64,000 nt of DNA from JAJDNH01 sp964552395 (GCA_964552395.1 CAZKGM010000014.1:1-64000); one strand, 5' to 3'. Shown: positions 1-9,307, numbered from the stretch's first letter. The notes: a model not told the origin generated them from the sequence alone. A program made the numbers and translations.

Positions 1-275
1 GGCCGGCGGGGCGGGAACGGACCGGCGCGTCGGCTCACGGCTGCACCCGTCGCGGTCGCCGGGGAGGCCGTGCTCGGAGGCTTACCCTCCGAGACCGTCG
101 GGCCAAGGCTCCTGTGCCCGGTCACCCCGTCGCCCGCGGCGGGATGGCCGCTCACCTCCTTCCGCTCCGCCTCCGCCCTGCCGCGGGACCGGCCCTGGGG
201 AGGGGCCCACGCCAATCCGGAGAACGTAGCCGAGACGCTCCAAAGCAGGGTGCGTTGGGCGGGGCGTGCCATGCT

Positions 276-329
276 TTGAGGTTTCCTGCAGTCCGATCTC
301 CATGTCGGCGCGTTTGCGGGAAACCTCAA
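276..329. repeat. Inverted repeat, non-coding
   Basis: TTGAGGTTTCC at 276-286 is repeated exactly in reverse complement at 319-329. The match extends four bases further inward with one mismatch. The enclosed loop is about 24 nt and no T-run follows, so this is not an obvious intrinsic terminator. No supported gene lies beside it. A second, shorter hairpin (CGTCTGC, loop AGA, GCAGACG) lies at about 467-483. Confidence 0.5.
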
Positions 330-599
330 GCTTGGCAACCCGCGGGAAGAGCGTTCGCCTGTGTGGCCACGGCGACGAAGGAGGCGCCTCGTTGCCTGAC
401 CGGAGCGGGCCGTGAGAGCGATGAACCGGTGGAGATCTTTGCCCGCTCCGAGGCAGGCGACGACGGGCGTCTGCAGAGCAGACGTCCGGGCGCCGGATTG
501 GTGGAGAAGGCCGGGCTCTCGACCCTTGGCGATCGGAGCATGGGCCACACGATTGAATGACGCGACTCGAGCGATCCCGGGCGGTCGCCGTCAAGCCGC

Positions 600-695
600 A
601 GATTCCCACTATTGGCCTTGCGACCGCCGGGAATCGTGGGACGTGCGGTCGCTTTGCGACCGCGCGGCCGCCGGGGCTAAGCAGAAGCTCCCAGT
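600..695 (-). repeat. Dispersed repeat family R2, reverse-oriented copy
   Basis: The reverse complement of this block resembles the repeats at 50430-50608 and 52712-52890. The shared core is a run of the type GGCGGCCGYGCGG followed by an AAAGC-GACCG segment and then a CCGGCGGTCGCAA-like segment. The identity is partial and was judged by eye, so boundaries are approximate. It lies in the gene-free left edge, about 100 bp from the end of the acyl-CoA synthetase gene. Confidence 0.4.
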
Positions 696-793
696 GCGGT
701 CCAGGAGTGGATGATCCCCGCCCCGAGGGCTCGCTGCGCTCGGATCTGCCCCCTGCACGCTTCGGGAGGTCCTCAGCCGACCTCTCGTTTGGG

Positions 794-2341
794 CTAGACC
801 ACAGGCCAGCGTTCCCGCAGGACACGATGGAGGATCTTGCCGGTCGGGGTGCGCGGCATGGCCTCGGCGGCGATGAAGCGCACCTGCTTCGGGCACTTGA
901 AGCGCGCCAGGCGCTCCCTGCAGAAGCCGATGATCTCCTCTTCGGTGGCTGCGGCGCCCTTCCTGAGGATGACGATGGCGGTCACCTGCTCCGACCACTT
1001 GGGGTCCGGCACGCCGATGACGGCGACGTCGAAGACCGCGGTGTGGGTCGCGATCACAGACTCCACCTGGCTCGGGTAGACGTGCTCGCCGCCGGTGATG
1101 ATCATGTTGTGCTTGCGGTCGATGAGGTAGAAGTAGCCCTCGGGGTCCCGCAGCGCCATGTCGCCGGCCGAGAAGTAGCGGCCGCGGAAGCTCTCGACGG
1201 TCTTCTCGGGCAGCTTGTGGTAGCGGTCGAACATCATCGGCGAGGCGGAGTACAGCTCGCCGATGGTGCCGTCGGGGACCTCGTTGTCGTCCTCGTCGAG
1301 GATCTTCACCCGGTGGGTCGCCGACGACTCTTTGCCGATCGAGCCGGGGTGTGACAGCTGCTCCTCCGGGAACAGGGTGGTCACGATGCCGGCCTCGGTG
1401 GAGCCATAGCCCTCGTACAGTTGGACGCCCTTGAACAGGTCGATGATCTTGAGCTTGTCCTCGACCCGCGCCGGGGCGCTGGAGCACAGGAGCTTCTCGA
1501 TCGAGCTCAGGTCGTACGCCGCCAGCTCCTCGTCCGGCACCGACAGGATCAGGTTGTAGTGGGTGGGGATCAGCGAGATGAAGGTGATCTTGTGGCGCGC
1601 GATGAGGCCGAGGACCTCACGGGCGTCGAAGCCGGACACGCGGTGGATGTAGTTCGCGCCTCCCAGGTAGGTGGCGGTGAAGGAGAAGAAGGTGGTGTTG
1701 ACGTGGCACAGCGGCATCACGGTGAGCACCACCTCGTGCGATGAGAAGCGGAAGTCGCAGCCGTTGATGAGGAAGAAGGCGATGTAGCTCTCGTGGGAGC
1801 GGACCACGCCCTTCGGCCGGCCGGTCGTACCCGAAGTGTAGAGCAGGATCCAGGGATCGGCGGGCGCGACCTCGACCTGGGGCTCCTGGTCGCTGCCCGA
1901 GGCCAGCAGCTCCTCGTAAGGCGTGTAGCCGGGCGCGGACTCCCCGATCGTGACCCAGCTCGAGACCGCGGGCAGATCGGCGCGGACGTCATCGGCGACT
2001 GCGCGGAAGCGGTCGTGGACGAAGAACGCCTTGGCGTCCGCGTTGTCGGCGATGAACGCGACCTCGCCCGGGGTCAGGCGGAAGTTGATCGGGCTGATGA
2101 TGGCCCCGATCTTGGCCGCCGCCACGTACAGCTCGCAGATTTCGATGCAGTTCTCGAGCAGGCACGAGAAGGTGTCGCCTTTCCTCAGCCCGAGCCCGAG
2201 CAGCGCGTTGGCGAGCCGGTTGATCCGCCGGTTGGCCTCGGGAAAAGTAAACCGCCTCGTCTCGTCCATGAAGGCGATGTTGTCGGGGAGCCTGGAGGCG
2301 TTGACCGCGAAGGTCTGTCCGAGGTTGAGCCAGTCGGCCAC
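794..2341 (-). CDS. AMP-forming acyl-CoA synthetase (fatty-acid--CoA ligase family)
   Basis: A 515-residue member of the class I adenylate-forming enzymes, which activate a carboxylic acid with ATP to an acyl-AMP and transfer it to CoA. The ATP-binding loop LLYTSGTTGRPKG is near residues 166-178. YEGYGSTEAG (A5), the hinge region around YFSAGDMALRDPEGYF and LIDRKHNMIITGGEHVYPSQ, and the C-terminal lysine motif RTPTGKILHR are all present, so the enzyme looks intact. I chose a GTG start at 2341 because TAAGGAG lies just upstream and the N-terminus MADWLNLGQTF is typical; the frame stays open further upstream but overlaps the previous gene. It sits 11 bp after the stop of an ADP-forming acyl-CoA synthetase, with its ribosome site overlapping that stop, so the two are almost certainly co-transcribed. 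The acid substrate cannot be read from the sequence. Confidence 0.93.
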   Translation of the reverse strand: MADWLNLGQTFAVNASRLPDNIAFMDETRRFTFPEANRRINRLANALLGLGLRKGDTFSCLLENCIEICELYVAAAKIGAIISPINFRLTPGEVAFIADNADAKAFFVHDRFRAVADDVRADLPAVSSWVTIGESAPGYTPYEELLASGSDQEPQVEVAPADPWILLYTSGTTGRPKGVVRSHESYIAFFLINGCDFRFSSHEVVLTVMPLCHVNTTFFSFTATYLGGANYIHRVSGFDAREVLGLIARHKITFISLIPTHYNLILSVPDEELAAYDLSSIEKLLCSSAPARVEDKLKIIDLFKGVQLYEGYGSTEAGIVTTLFPEEQLSHPGSIGKESSATHRVKILDEDDNEVPDGTIGELYSASPMMFDRYHKLPEKTVESFRGRYFSAGDMALRDPEGYFYLIDRKHNMIITGGEHVYPSQVESVIATHTAVFDVAVIGVPDPKWSEQVTAIVILRKGAAATEEEIIGFCRERLARFKCPKQVRFIAAEAMPRTPTGKILHRVLRERWPVV

Positions 2342-2352
2342 GGCGCTACTCC

Positions 2353-4449
2353 TTAGTCGCGAGCGATCTTGATGCGGGCGTCGACGACGATCGGGTCGTT
2401 GCCCGCCGGGAAGGCGAAGACGGGGTTGAGATCGAGCTCGGTGATGCGCGGGTTGTCGGTGACCAGCCGGCCGAGGCGGCAGAGGGCGTCGGCCAGGCGG
2501 CCGATGTCGACCGCCGCCCGGCCGCGCGCGCCGGCCAGCAGGGGGTAGCCCTTGACACTCGTGATGAGATCGCGGGCCCGGCGCTCGGACAGCGGCGCGA
2601 GGCCGAACGCCACGTCGCCCAGCACCTCGACGAACACCCCGCCGAGGCCGAAGGCAATAACGTGGCCGAGGCCGTTCTCGCGCTTGGCGCCCATCATCAC
2701 CTCGGGACCGTCGTTGGGGACGGAGGCGGCGAGAAGAAACCGAGTGTCCGGCTGCGGGAAGCGGCCTTTCATCTCGGTCCACGCGGCCCGCAGCGCGTCC
2801 TCGCCGTCGAGGCCGAGGGCGATGCCGCCGGCGTCCGACTTGTGGACCACGTCGTCGCGCTCGACCTTGAGGACCACCGGGTAGCCGATCGCAGCCGCCG
2901 CCTCCAGGCTTTCCTCGAGGCTGGAGGCTTCCGCAGCCTTCGGCGTCCGCAAGCCGTACGCCTCCAGCAGCTCGTACGCCCGCACCTGCGGCAGGTAGGA
3001 GCGGCCGCGCGCCAGCGCCCGGTCGATGATCGCCGCCGCCGCGGCGCCGCCGGAAACGGCGAGCTCGGCTGGCTGGTCCCCGGGCCGTCCGCGCAGGCTT
3101 GTGTCGCGGACCATGGCGGCCAGCGCCCGCGCGCCCTGCTCGGGCAGGTCGAAGACCGGGATGCCGCCCTCGCGCAGGATGCGAAGGGTGCCGGCCCACG
3201 ACTCCTTGCGGGTCATCACGACGACCACGATCGGCTTGGCGGCCTCCTGCGCGGCTGCCGCGATCTGCCGCGCCACCCCCTCGCAGTCGACGAAGAACGG
3301 GGTGATGAAGTCAACCAGGACGGCGTCGATTCCGTCATCCTCGAGCAGCGTCCGCACCGTGGCGCCGAACTGCTCTGGGGTGCCGGTCGCCAGCACGTCG
3401 ACCGGGTTGGTGACGATTGCCTCGTCGAACAGCACCGCGCGCAGCGCCGCCTGCGTTATCTCGCCGAGCTCGGGGATCTCGCACCCGGCCTCGATGATCT
3501 CGTCGGTGCTGATGATGCCCGGGCCGCCGGCGTTGGTGACCACGGCGACCCGGCGCCCGGCGGGCGCCGGCTGCGAGGCGAGCGCGTAGGCGGCCTCGCA
3601 CATCGAAGCCTGATCGGAGAAAGACACCACGCCCGCCTCGCGGAAGATGAGCTCGGTTGTCGTGTCCTGCTTCATCAGCCCGCCGGTGTGGGAGCTCACG
3701 GCCCGCGCCCCGGCCCGCGTGCGGCCGGTCTTGAGGCCGAGGATCGGCTTGCGGCGGGCGACCGCGCTGGCCACGCGCAGGAACTCGGCCGGGTCGGACA
3801 GGCTTTCCACGTGGCAGACGATGACCCGCGTGCCGGGGTCGTCTCCCCAGTAGGCGATGATCTCGGGGATCGAGATGTCGCAGGCGTTGCCGTTCGAGGC
3901 GTACATGCGAATGCCGGCGCCGAGCTCGTAGAGCCGGTTGTTGATCACCTCGGCGACGCCGCCCGACTGTGCGATGACGGAGATCGAGCCCGTTTCCGGC
4001 CGGGTGAAGGTGAAGTTGCAGTAGGCTCGAACCTCGGGGTCGGTGTTGATGATCCCCTGGCAGTTCGGGCCGAACAGGCGCACCCCGTGCTGCCCCGCGA
4101 CGCGCACGATCTCCGTCTCCAGCTCGATTCCCTCGCCGCCGATCTCGGAGAAGCCGGAGGTGTTGACGACGGCCACCTTGACGCCCTTGGTCCCGCAGTC
4201 GGCGATGATGTCGGGAACCATCGTGTTCTTGACGATGATATGGGCAAGGTCGACCTCACCGGGAACGTCGAGAATCGAGGCGTGGGCGGGAATCGAGCGG
4301 ACGGCCGGAGCTTTGGGGTTGACGGGGTAGATGGCGCCGGTGAAGCCGAAGTCCAGCAGGTTCTGGATGATCTGGTAGCCGATCGTCAGCCGCCGGTTGC
4401 TCGCACCGATGACGGCTACGGACCTGGGACAAAAGAGTGGGTCGAGCAT
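2353..4449 (-). CDS. ADP-forming acetate/acyl--CoA ligase, fused alpha and beta domains
   Basis: A 698-residue NDP-forming acyl-CoA synthetase, which interconverts acyl-CoA + ADP + Pi and acid + ATP + CoA. Residues 1 to about 460 are the alpha part: a CoA-binding Rossmann domain (start MLDPLFCPRSVAVIGAS), then succinyl-CoA-synthetase-like ligase domains with the phospho-histidine motif SSHTGGL (His near 254) and the GPNCQG loop. The C-terminal third is an ATP-grasp domain (KVERDDVVHKSDAGG). Family members are usually about 700 residues when fused, so the length fits. It is the first gene of a two-gene operon with the AMP-forming synthetase downstream. Pairing the two chemistries on similar substrates suggests acyl-CoA salvage or energy recovery during acid metabolism; that is inference. 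Confidence 0.93.
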   Translation of the reverse strand: MLDPLFCPRSVAVIGASNRRLTIGYQIIQNLLDFGFTGAIYPVNPKAPAVRSIPAHASILDVPGEVDLAHIIVKNTMVPDIIADCGTKGVKVAVVNTSGFSEIGGEGIELETEIVRVAGQHGVRLFGPNCQGIINTDPEVRAYCNFTFTRPETGSISVIAQSGGVAEVINNRLYELGAGIRMYASNGNACDISIPEIIAYWGDDPGTRVIVCHVESLSDPAEFLRVASAVARRKPILGLKTGRTRAGARAVSSHTGGLMKQDTTTELIFREAGVVSFSDQASMCEAAYALASQPAPAGRRVAVVTNAGGPGIISTDEIIEAGCEIPELGEITQAALRAVLFDEAIVTNPVDVLATGTPEQFGATVRTLLEDDGIDAVLVDFITPFFVDCEGVARQIAAAAQEAAKPIVVVVMTRKESWAGTLRILREGGIPVFDLPEQGARALAAMVRDTSLRGRPGDQPAELAVSGGAAAAAIIDRALARGRSYLPQVRAYELLEAYGLRTPKAAEASSLEESLEAAAAIGYPVVLKVERDDVVHKSDAGGIALGLDGEDALRAAWTEMKGRFPQPDTRFLLAASVPNDGPEVMMGAKRENGLGHVIAFGLGGVFVEVLGDVAFGLAPLSERRARDLITSVKGYPLLAGARGRAAVDIGRLADALCRLGRLVTDNPRITELDLNPVFAFPAGNDPIVVDARIKIARD

Positions 4450-4522
4450 GGGGCTGATCTCCGGGTCTCGATTTCCAACCGATTATTGCGGCGCCCCCCG
4501 CAGGATGCAAGCGGGGGAGCAT

Positions 4523-4610
4523 GGAGGTGAGGAGGTGAGGAGGTGAAGAAGTGAGGAAGCCCCGCCCTCCCGCCCAGGAAGCAAGACGCAAGATGACCCC
4601 CGCCCAACCC
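4523..4610 (+). repeat. 8-bp microsatellite plus GC-rich tail (dispersed family R4)
   Basis: Three perfect units GGAGGTGA (4523-4546) are followed by degenerate units (AGAAGTGA, GGAAG) and a tail of the form CCCGCCCTCCCGCCCAGGAAG. Similar composites occur at about 42215-42300 in the same orientation and 56790-56850 inverted. Here it lies between the ACD gene start and the end of the BNR/VPS10 gene and runs into the stop-codon palindrome at 4614. Confidence 0.55.
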
Positions 4611-4613
4611 CGA

Positions 4614-4632
4614 CGATTCGCGAAGCGAATCG
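4614..4632. repeat. Stop-codon palindrome, copy 1
   Basis: CGATTCGC (4614-4621), loop GAA, GCGAATCG (4625-4632). The right arm abuts the TAG stop (4633-4635) of the BNR/VPS10 gene. Same family as 39511-39533, 40500-40522 and 48124-48146, with degenerate copies at 42319 and 46769. It could act as a 3'-end hairpin for the minus-strand transcript; no T-run follows. Confidence 0.7.
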
Positions 4633-7600
4633 CTACTGGATCGGTATCATCCTGGTGGCCTGGAGCTTCTCGTTGAGGGCGGCCAGCTCGGTCGTCGAGA
4701 GCTGCTGCCAGGCCTTTGCGGTGGCGTCGACCATCGGCTGGAGCGTGGCGTAGGCGGCGCGAGCATCGGGCGACGGTGCGGCGTCGGCGCCGTCGACCAC
4801 CTGCATGAGCTGGCGAAGCGAGCCGGACAGCCAGCGCAGGCTGTCGACACGCTTCGGCGGAGAAAACCAGATGTTCGCGGGGCTGACCGCGGGGTCGACG
4901 CCGGTGAGTGCGGACAGCTTCTCCTGGAACGCGTCGAGCACCGCGGCAAGCACTCCGGTCGCTTCATTGCGCCGCGTGGTGAGCTGGCGTTGCACGTCAG
5001 CGGCGGCGCGCATCACCTTGGCAACCTCGCCCGAGAGTGCCTCGACGCGGCGCGCCAGCTCGAACTCCTCCCTGTAGGCGGAGGGTTCGAGCTTGACGCG
5101 CGGATCGGGCGCAACCGTCAGGGTGCGCGTGAGGGTCGTGCCGTCCACGGTCAGCGCCACGGTGTACTTCCCCGGAGGCGCCCACACCCCGCCGCGGTAG
5201 CGGCGACTGCCGACCCCGGGAGGCGAGGCGTAGCGCAGGTTCCAGACGAAGCGGTGCATGCCGGGCGTCGCCTCGAGGTGCGAGGGCGCCTCGAACCACT
5301 GCGGCGCCATCCGCATGTGGGCGGGTTCGGGGCGCGGCGCCTTGTCGGCGCTCGACCAGCGCTCGGCGACGGTGCCCGCGGCGTCGCGGATCTCGAGAGT
5401 CACCGGTCCCGAGGGGGCCGTCTTCAGCGCATAGTCGATCCAGGCGCCGGCGGGCGGGTTGGGTGCGGTCGGCTCGTCCTTGGGCATCGGTGTGCCGGTG
5501 AAGCCGGCGAAGCGCAGCCGGTAGGCGGCTGCCGGCTGAAACAGCCAGACAGGCGCTGTCGCAACCTTCGCGGTGAGCTGGCGCAGCGGCGTCACGTCGT
5601 CCAGGATCCAGATGCCGCGGCCGTGGGTGGCGATCACCAGGTCGTCGCCATGGACCACGACGTCGCGCACCGAGGTTACCGGCAGGTTGAGCTGCAGCGA
5701 CTGCCAGTGGTCGCCGTCGTCGAGCGAGAAGTAAACCCCCTCCTCGGTGGCGGCATAGAGAAGCCCCTCGCGCTCCGGGTCCTCGCGCACCGCGTTGACG
5801 AAGTGGTCCGCGGCGATGCCGTCGACCACCAGCCGCCAGCTCGCGCCGGAGTCGCGGGTCCGGTAGATGTACGGCTTCCGGTCGTCGAGGCGATGGCAGT
5901 CGACGGCGGTGTAGGCGGTCTCGGGGTCGAAGTGGGAGGTCTCGATGATGCCGACCTTCGACCACGGCGCGAGCTCGGGCGGGGTCACGTTCTGCCAGTG
6001 CTGGCCCCCGTCGCTGGTGCGCCAGACCAGGCCGTCGTCGGTGCCGGCCCACAGCTCGTGATCGGTGAGGTGCGACGGTGCCAGCGCGTAGACGACGCCG
6101 CGGCGCGGCCCGAGGCCGAAGGCGTCCTCGGCGGTCGCCGGATCGAGGTTCGGGAGGACCCCCGGCTCATGGCGGGTCAGGTCCGGGCTGATGACCTCCC
6201 AGTGCTCGCCGCCGTCGGTGGTCCTGAAGATCTTCTGGCGTGCGAAGTACAGCACGTGCGGGTTCCGGAACGAGAACGCGAGCGGAAGGGTCCAGGTGCG
6301 GCGCCAGCGGTCGGGGTGGGCGACGGTCGGATCGATCGACCGCGCCTGACCGGTCCGCAGGTCGAGCCTCTCGACCGTGCCGCCGTAGATGACGTCCGGG
6401 TCAAGCGGGTCGGGCGCGATGTTCTGGCTCTCGCCGCCGATAGGGATCTTCATCAGCACCTCGGCGCTGATGCCGTCCCAAGTCGTGGTGCGGCTGGGCA
6501 GCGCGATCGAGCCCGAGTCCTGCTGCGCCGCGTAGACGCGGTACGGGAACCGGTTGTCGGTCGCGATGTGGTACAGCTGCGCGGTCGGCTGGTTGTACCA
6601 GGAGCTCCAGCTCTTGCCGCCATTGACGCTCACGATCGTGCCCTGATCGGTGCCGACGATCCGCCTCTCGGGGTGCTCCGGGTTGATCCACATTTGGTGG
6701 AAGTCGTCGCCGGTGGCGTCGCCCTCGATCGGAACGAACGTCTTGCCGCTGTCCGTCGAGCGGTAGAGTGCGGTGTTGCAGACATAGACCACGTCGCCAT
6801 CCCGCGGCTCGACCGTGAGCTGTCCGAAGTACCAGCCTCGGTACCAGACCCGTGAGTCGGCACTGGTGAGTGTCCAGTGGACGCCGCGGTCGTCGGAGCG
6901 GTACAGGCCGCCGCCGTCATCGGCATCGACCAGGGCATAGATGCGGCTCGGCCGGCTCGGCGCCAGGGCGATGCCGATCCGGCCGGGCGCTGCCGGGAAC
7001 CCGTTGCCCTCGATCCTCCGCCAGTGCTCGCCACCGTCGGTGGATTCGTAGAGCCCCGACCCGGGGCCGTTCGAGGGCGGGTACACGCTCCACGGCGGGC
7101 GCCGCGTCTGCCACAGGGAGGCGTAGACCACGTCGGGGTTGTCCGGCGCCAGAACGAGGTCGATCGCGCCGGTGTTCTCGTCCGGCCCCAGCACCTTGCG
7201 CCAGTGCAGGCCGCCGTCGGTCGACTTGAAGACCCCACGTTCGTCGTTGGGTCCGTAGGGGTGGCCGAGAGCCGCTACCCAGACCACGTTGGCGTCGCGC
7301 GGGTCGACCTCGATGCGGCCGATCTGCTGAGTGTCGCCGAGCCCCGCGAAGCGCCAGCTCCTGCCGCCGTCTCGCGACGCATAGACGCCCTTGCCCTGGG
7401 CGATGTCGGAGCGCATGTCGGCCTCGCCGGTGCCGACGTAGATCACCTTCGGGTCTGAGGGAGCGATCGCCAGCGCGCCGATCGATCCCACCGGCTCACT
7501 GTCGAAGATCGGCCGCCACGTTCGCCCGGCGTCGGTCGTCTCCCAGACGCCGCCGTTGACGGCGCCGAAGTAGAAGTGGTCCGGCTCGCTGGTCACCCCG

Positions 7601-7740
7601 GCGACTGCCAGCACGCGGCCGCCGCGGAAGGGCCCCACGAGACGCCAGTGCAGGTCCTGGACCAAGGCAGGATCGATCTCAGCCGCAAGCACGGGGGCGG
7701 CGGCGAGCAAGAGCAGGGCGGCAAGGCGGCGTAGAGGCAT
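4633..7740 (-). CDS. Secreted VPS10/sortilin-like BNR-repeat protein
   Basis: A 1035-residue exported protein. It has a signal peptide (MPLRRLAALLLLAAAPVLAA) followed by many Asp-box/BNR repeats, such as TTDAGRTWRP, SRDGGRSWRF, STDGGEHWRR, STDSGKTF, TTDGGEHWEV, TSDGGQHWQNV, TRDSGASWRL and SLDDGDHWQSL. These build a large beta-propeller like the sortilin/VPS10 N-domain. The last 250 or so residues form a separate domain with an Ig-like part and a helical tail. Such proteins are common and often multicopy in Acidobacteria and Bacteroidetes, and are usually annotated as glycosyl hydrolase or sialidase-like, but the propeller alone does not prove enzyme activity. The start at 7740 is chosen for the signal peptide and the GGGAGAG ribosome site; 32 upstream in-frame codons look non-coding. 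The gene ends against palindrome copy 1. Confidence 0.88.
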   Translation of the reverse strand: MPLRRLAALLLLAAAPVLAAEIDPALVQDLHWRLVGPFRGGRVLAVAGVTSEPDHFYFGAVNGGVWETTDAGRTWRPIFDSEPVGSIGALAIAPSDPKVIYVGTGEADMRSDIAQGKGVYASRDGGRSWRFAGLGDTQQIGRIEVDPRDANVVWVAALGHPYGPNDERGVFKSTDGGLHWRKVLGPDENTGAIDLVLAPDNPDVVYASLWQTRRPPWSVYPPSNGPGSGLYESTDGGEHWRRIEGNGFPAAPGRIGIALAPSRPSRIYALVDADDGGGLYRSDDRGVHWTLTSADSRVWYRGWYFGQLTVEPRDGDVVYVCNTALYRSTDSGKTFVPIEGDATGDDFHQMWINPEHPERRIVGTDQGTIVSVNGGKSWSSWYNQPTAQLYHIATDNRFPYRVYAAQQDSGSIALPSRTTTWDGISAEVLMKIPIGGESQNIAPDPLDPDVIYGGTVERLDLRTGQARSIDPTVAHPDRWRRTWTLPLAFSFRNPHVLYFARQKIFRTTDGGEHWEVISPDLTRHEPGVLPNLDPATAEDAFGLGPRRGVVYALAPSHLTDHELWAGTDDGLVWRTSDGGQHWQNVTPPELAPWSKVGIIETSHFDPETAYTAVDCHRLDDRKPYIYRTRDSGASWRLVVDGIAADHFVNAVREDPEREGLLYAATEEGVYFSLDDGDHWQSLQLNLPVTSVRDVVVHGDDLVIATHGRGIWILDDVTPLRQLTAKVATAPVWLFQPAAAYRLRFAGFTGTPMPKDEPTAPNPPAGAWIDYALKTAPSGPVTLEIRDAAGTVAERWSSADKAPRPEPAHMRMAPQWFEAPSHLEATPGMHRFVWNLRYASPPGVGSRRYRGGVWAPPGKYTVALTVDGTTLTRTLTVAPDPRVKLEPSAYREEFELARRVEALSGEVAKVMRAAADVQRQLTTRRNEATGVLAAVLDAFQEKLSALTGVDPAVSPANIWFSPPKRVDSLRWLSGSLRQLMQVVDGADAAPSPDARAAYATLQPMVDATAKAWQQLSTTELAALNEKLQATRMIPIQ

Positions 7741-8010
7741 TGGCGTCTCTCCCGAGTTTCGGTGGACGAGCGGGGTGCTAATGGCTCCCCAGTTGTCATG
7801 ACATACGTGCCGGCCCATTCGCCGGTTGCCGGGCACCTCTTGATGGCCCGCGGACGATTATGGGATTCCCAAACAGGCCGATGCAGATTAACTTTACCAG
7901 CGCACGTTGGAATCAGGGTCCCTGCCTGAACCCTCTCCGGTTCCGCGGTACGACCGTTTCTGGTGAGAGAGCGCAGCAACGGCAGATCCGCGGCCTGCGG
8001 CCGGGCCCCC
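7741..8010. other. Intergenic region between BNR gene and DUF4388 gene
   Basis: About 270 bp with no gene. It carries the leader of the BNR/VPS10 gene (reading left). Next to the DUF4388 stop is a short GC-rich dyad, GGCC-TGC-GGCC, near 7990-8002. An AT-richer patch near 7885-7905 is the likeliest promoter area, but no convincing -35/-10 pair could be fixed. Confidence 0.4.
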
Positions 8011-9120
8011 TCAGCGCTTGAGGCGGATCAGGCCGCGCAGCAGCAGGTCGTGCAGGACCAGGAGGTTGTCGAGGCGGTCTCCCGGCAGCTGCGAGAGCAC
8101 CTCGTGCACCGTGTAGCGGCTGTTGACGCGGGAGAGCGCGAACGCTTCCTCCGGTGAGGTGTTCATGTCGTCGAGCTCCTGGAGGGTGACCGCCAGCACT
8201 GCCACCGGGGCGCCTTCCAGGAAGATTAGCTCCACCTCGGCGCGGATCTCAGCTTCCAGAACCTGGGCCTCACGGAGCGCCAAGGGGTCGGTGCTGGGGG
8301 TGGTGCTCACTCGCCGCAGGTTCCGGTGGGCCTGGCGGAGCTCGCCCAGGGCGAGGCTGTTCGCTGCCTCCTGCAGGGCCTTCCGCCAGGTCGGACCGGT
8401 TGCAGGCGTAAGTGTTTGGTCGGATCCCGGTGCGAGGGTGACGAACCCTTCACTGATGGCTTCGAAGAGAGCGCTGAGGACGTCGAACTCGGGGAGCCGG
8501 CAGGCCCGCGCCACCTCGCGGATGCTGCGGAGGCCGTCGACGGCCTCGAAGATCCGTCTTACGTCGTCGGTGCCGGGGTCAGCGGCGGGCTGGCGAGCGA
8601 GCGAAGGCACGTGGGTCGAGTCCGGGATAACTGCGGCGAACTGCTTGCGCTCCTCCTCCTGCCGTATGCCCTCGAGCAGGAAGTGGTCAACGGAGACACC
8701 GAGACCCTCGAACTCACGTCGCGGCCGCGCCTCCTCCAGGAAGGAGAACTCCCCCTCCCGCCACGTCAGCAGGTCGAACATGGACTCCTCGGTCTTTACC
8801 ACGAGCACCCGCCGGAGCTCTTCGCGGTTCAGTACCCCGCGGCGCACCAGCTCCTCTCCCAGCATGGTCCCGAGCTTCCGCTGCTCCTCGAGAAGCTGTT
8901 GCAGAGCCTCCCCATCGAGGTATCGCCAGCCGACAAGGTAGGCCCCCAGCTGCTCGGCGGGGTCGTCGGACATCAGTGCCGAAACCAGGCCCTTCTGAAA
9001 CAGGACGCGTTTGGTGAAGCGGGGTCCCTCGACGACCAGGAGCCCGGTCTTGTGACCCGTGGCCGCCCACTGAAGGATGTCGGTGGGCGGCATCGTCTCG
9101 AGCTGTCCGCTCAGCGGCAT
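8011..9120 (-). CDS. DUF4388 (PATAN-like) domain protein
   Basis: A 369-residue cytoplasmic protein. The N-terminus (MPLSGQLETMPPTDILQWA, then a TGLLVVEG strand and KRVLFQKGLVSA) is the DUF4388/PATAN fold found in gliding and signalling regulators of Myxococcota, Acidobacteria and cyanobacteria (PatA-type). Around residues 75-130 a segment (LGTMLGEELVRRGVLNREEL) resembles the GspE-II/MshEN-like helical module that often follows it. The rest is helical without a recognised enzyme motif. The start at 9120 has AGGAGG nine bases upstream; a longer frame upstream crosses the neighbouring gene's promoter and is rejected. It is divergent from the ERCC4 nuclease gene with 187 bp between. A signalling or scaffold role is inference from the family. 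Confidence 0.82.
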   Translation of the reverse strand: MPLSGQLETMPPTDILQWAATGHKTGLLVVEGPRFTKRVLFQKGLVSALMSDDPAEQLGAYLVGWRYLDGEALQQLLEEQRKLGTMLGEELVRRGVLNREELRRVLVVKTEESMFDLLTWREGEFSFLEEARPRREFEGLGVSVDHFLLEGIRQEEERKQFAAVIPDSTHVPSLARQPAADPGTDDVRRIFEAVDGLRSIREVARACRLPEFDVLSALFEAISEGFVTLAPGSDQTLTPATGPTWRKALQEAANSLALGELRQAHRNLRRVSTTPSTDPLALREAQVLEAEIRAEVELIFLEGAPVAVLAVTLQELDDMNTSPEEAFALSRVNSRYTVHEVLSQLPGDRLDNLLVLHDLLLRGLIRLKR

Positions 9121-9243
9121 CGGCTGTTGCCTCCTGCAGGCTCCGGCCGGGACCGCGGCGACGCGCTTTCCCGGTTCGCCGGCATCGTCACCTCGCCCAA
9201 CCAGATGTTCGTTCCCTAGATGATAAGCAATTCGCGCTCCGAG

Positions 9244-9273
9244 TTGCTGTAGAGGTGAAGAACCGGGTAATCT
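9244..9273 (+). promoter_or_regulatory. Candidate sigma-70 promoter for the ERCC4 nuclease gene
   Basis: TTGCTG (9244-9249) and TAATCT (9268-9273) are separated by 18 bp and lie 34 bp upstream of the ATG at 9308. Each box matches the housekeeping consensus at four positions. This is a prediction from pattern only. Confidence 0.3.
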
Positions 9274-9307
9274 CGGTAGGTCCCACCCACGCAGGAAGGA
9301 GAATGTC

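Larger units (their letters stand above)
1..793. other. Left-edge stretch with no supported gene
   Basis: No reading frame here looks like a protein I can support. The open frames are Arg/Pro/Gly-rich, change composition abruptly and have no credible start. What can be seen are two inverted repeats (276-329 and 467-483) and a block at about 600-695 that resembles, in reverse complement, repeats found at 50.5 kb and 52.8 kb. A frame open from base 1 to about 279 could be the end of a gene cut by the window, but nothing in it is recognisable. Confidence 0.6.

Noticed and set aside
82..825. 247-codon minus-strand frame at the left edge
   Set aside because: Arg/Ser/Pro-rich with no motif, overlaps the 3' end of the acyl-CoA synthetase gene and contains the inverted repeats; not a gene.
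2662..4530. 622-codon open frame on the plus strand opposite the ACD gene
   Set aside because: It is the antisense of a strongly supported enzyme gene; long antisense frames are expected at this GC content, and the translation is Arg/Asp/Gly-rich without motifs.
4990..6855. 621-codon plus-strand frame opposite the BNR/VPS10 gene
   Set aside because: Antisense of Asp-box repeats; no protein-like motif; no ribosome site.
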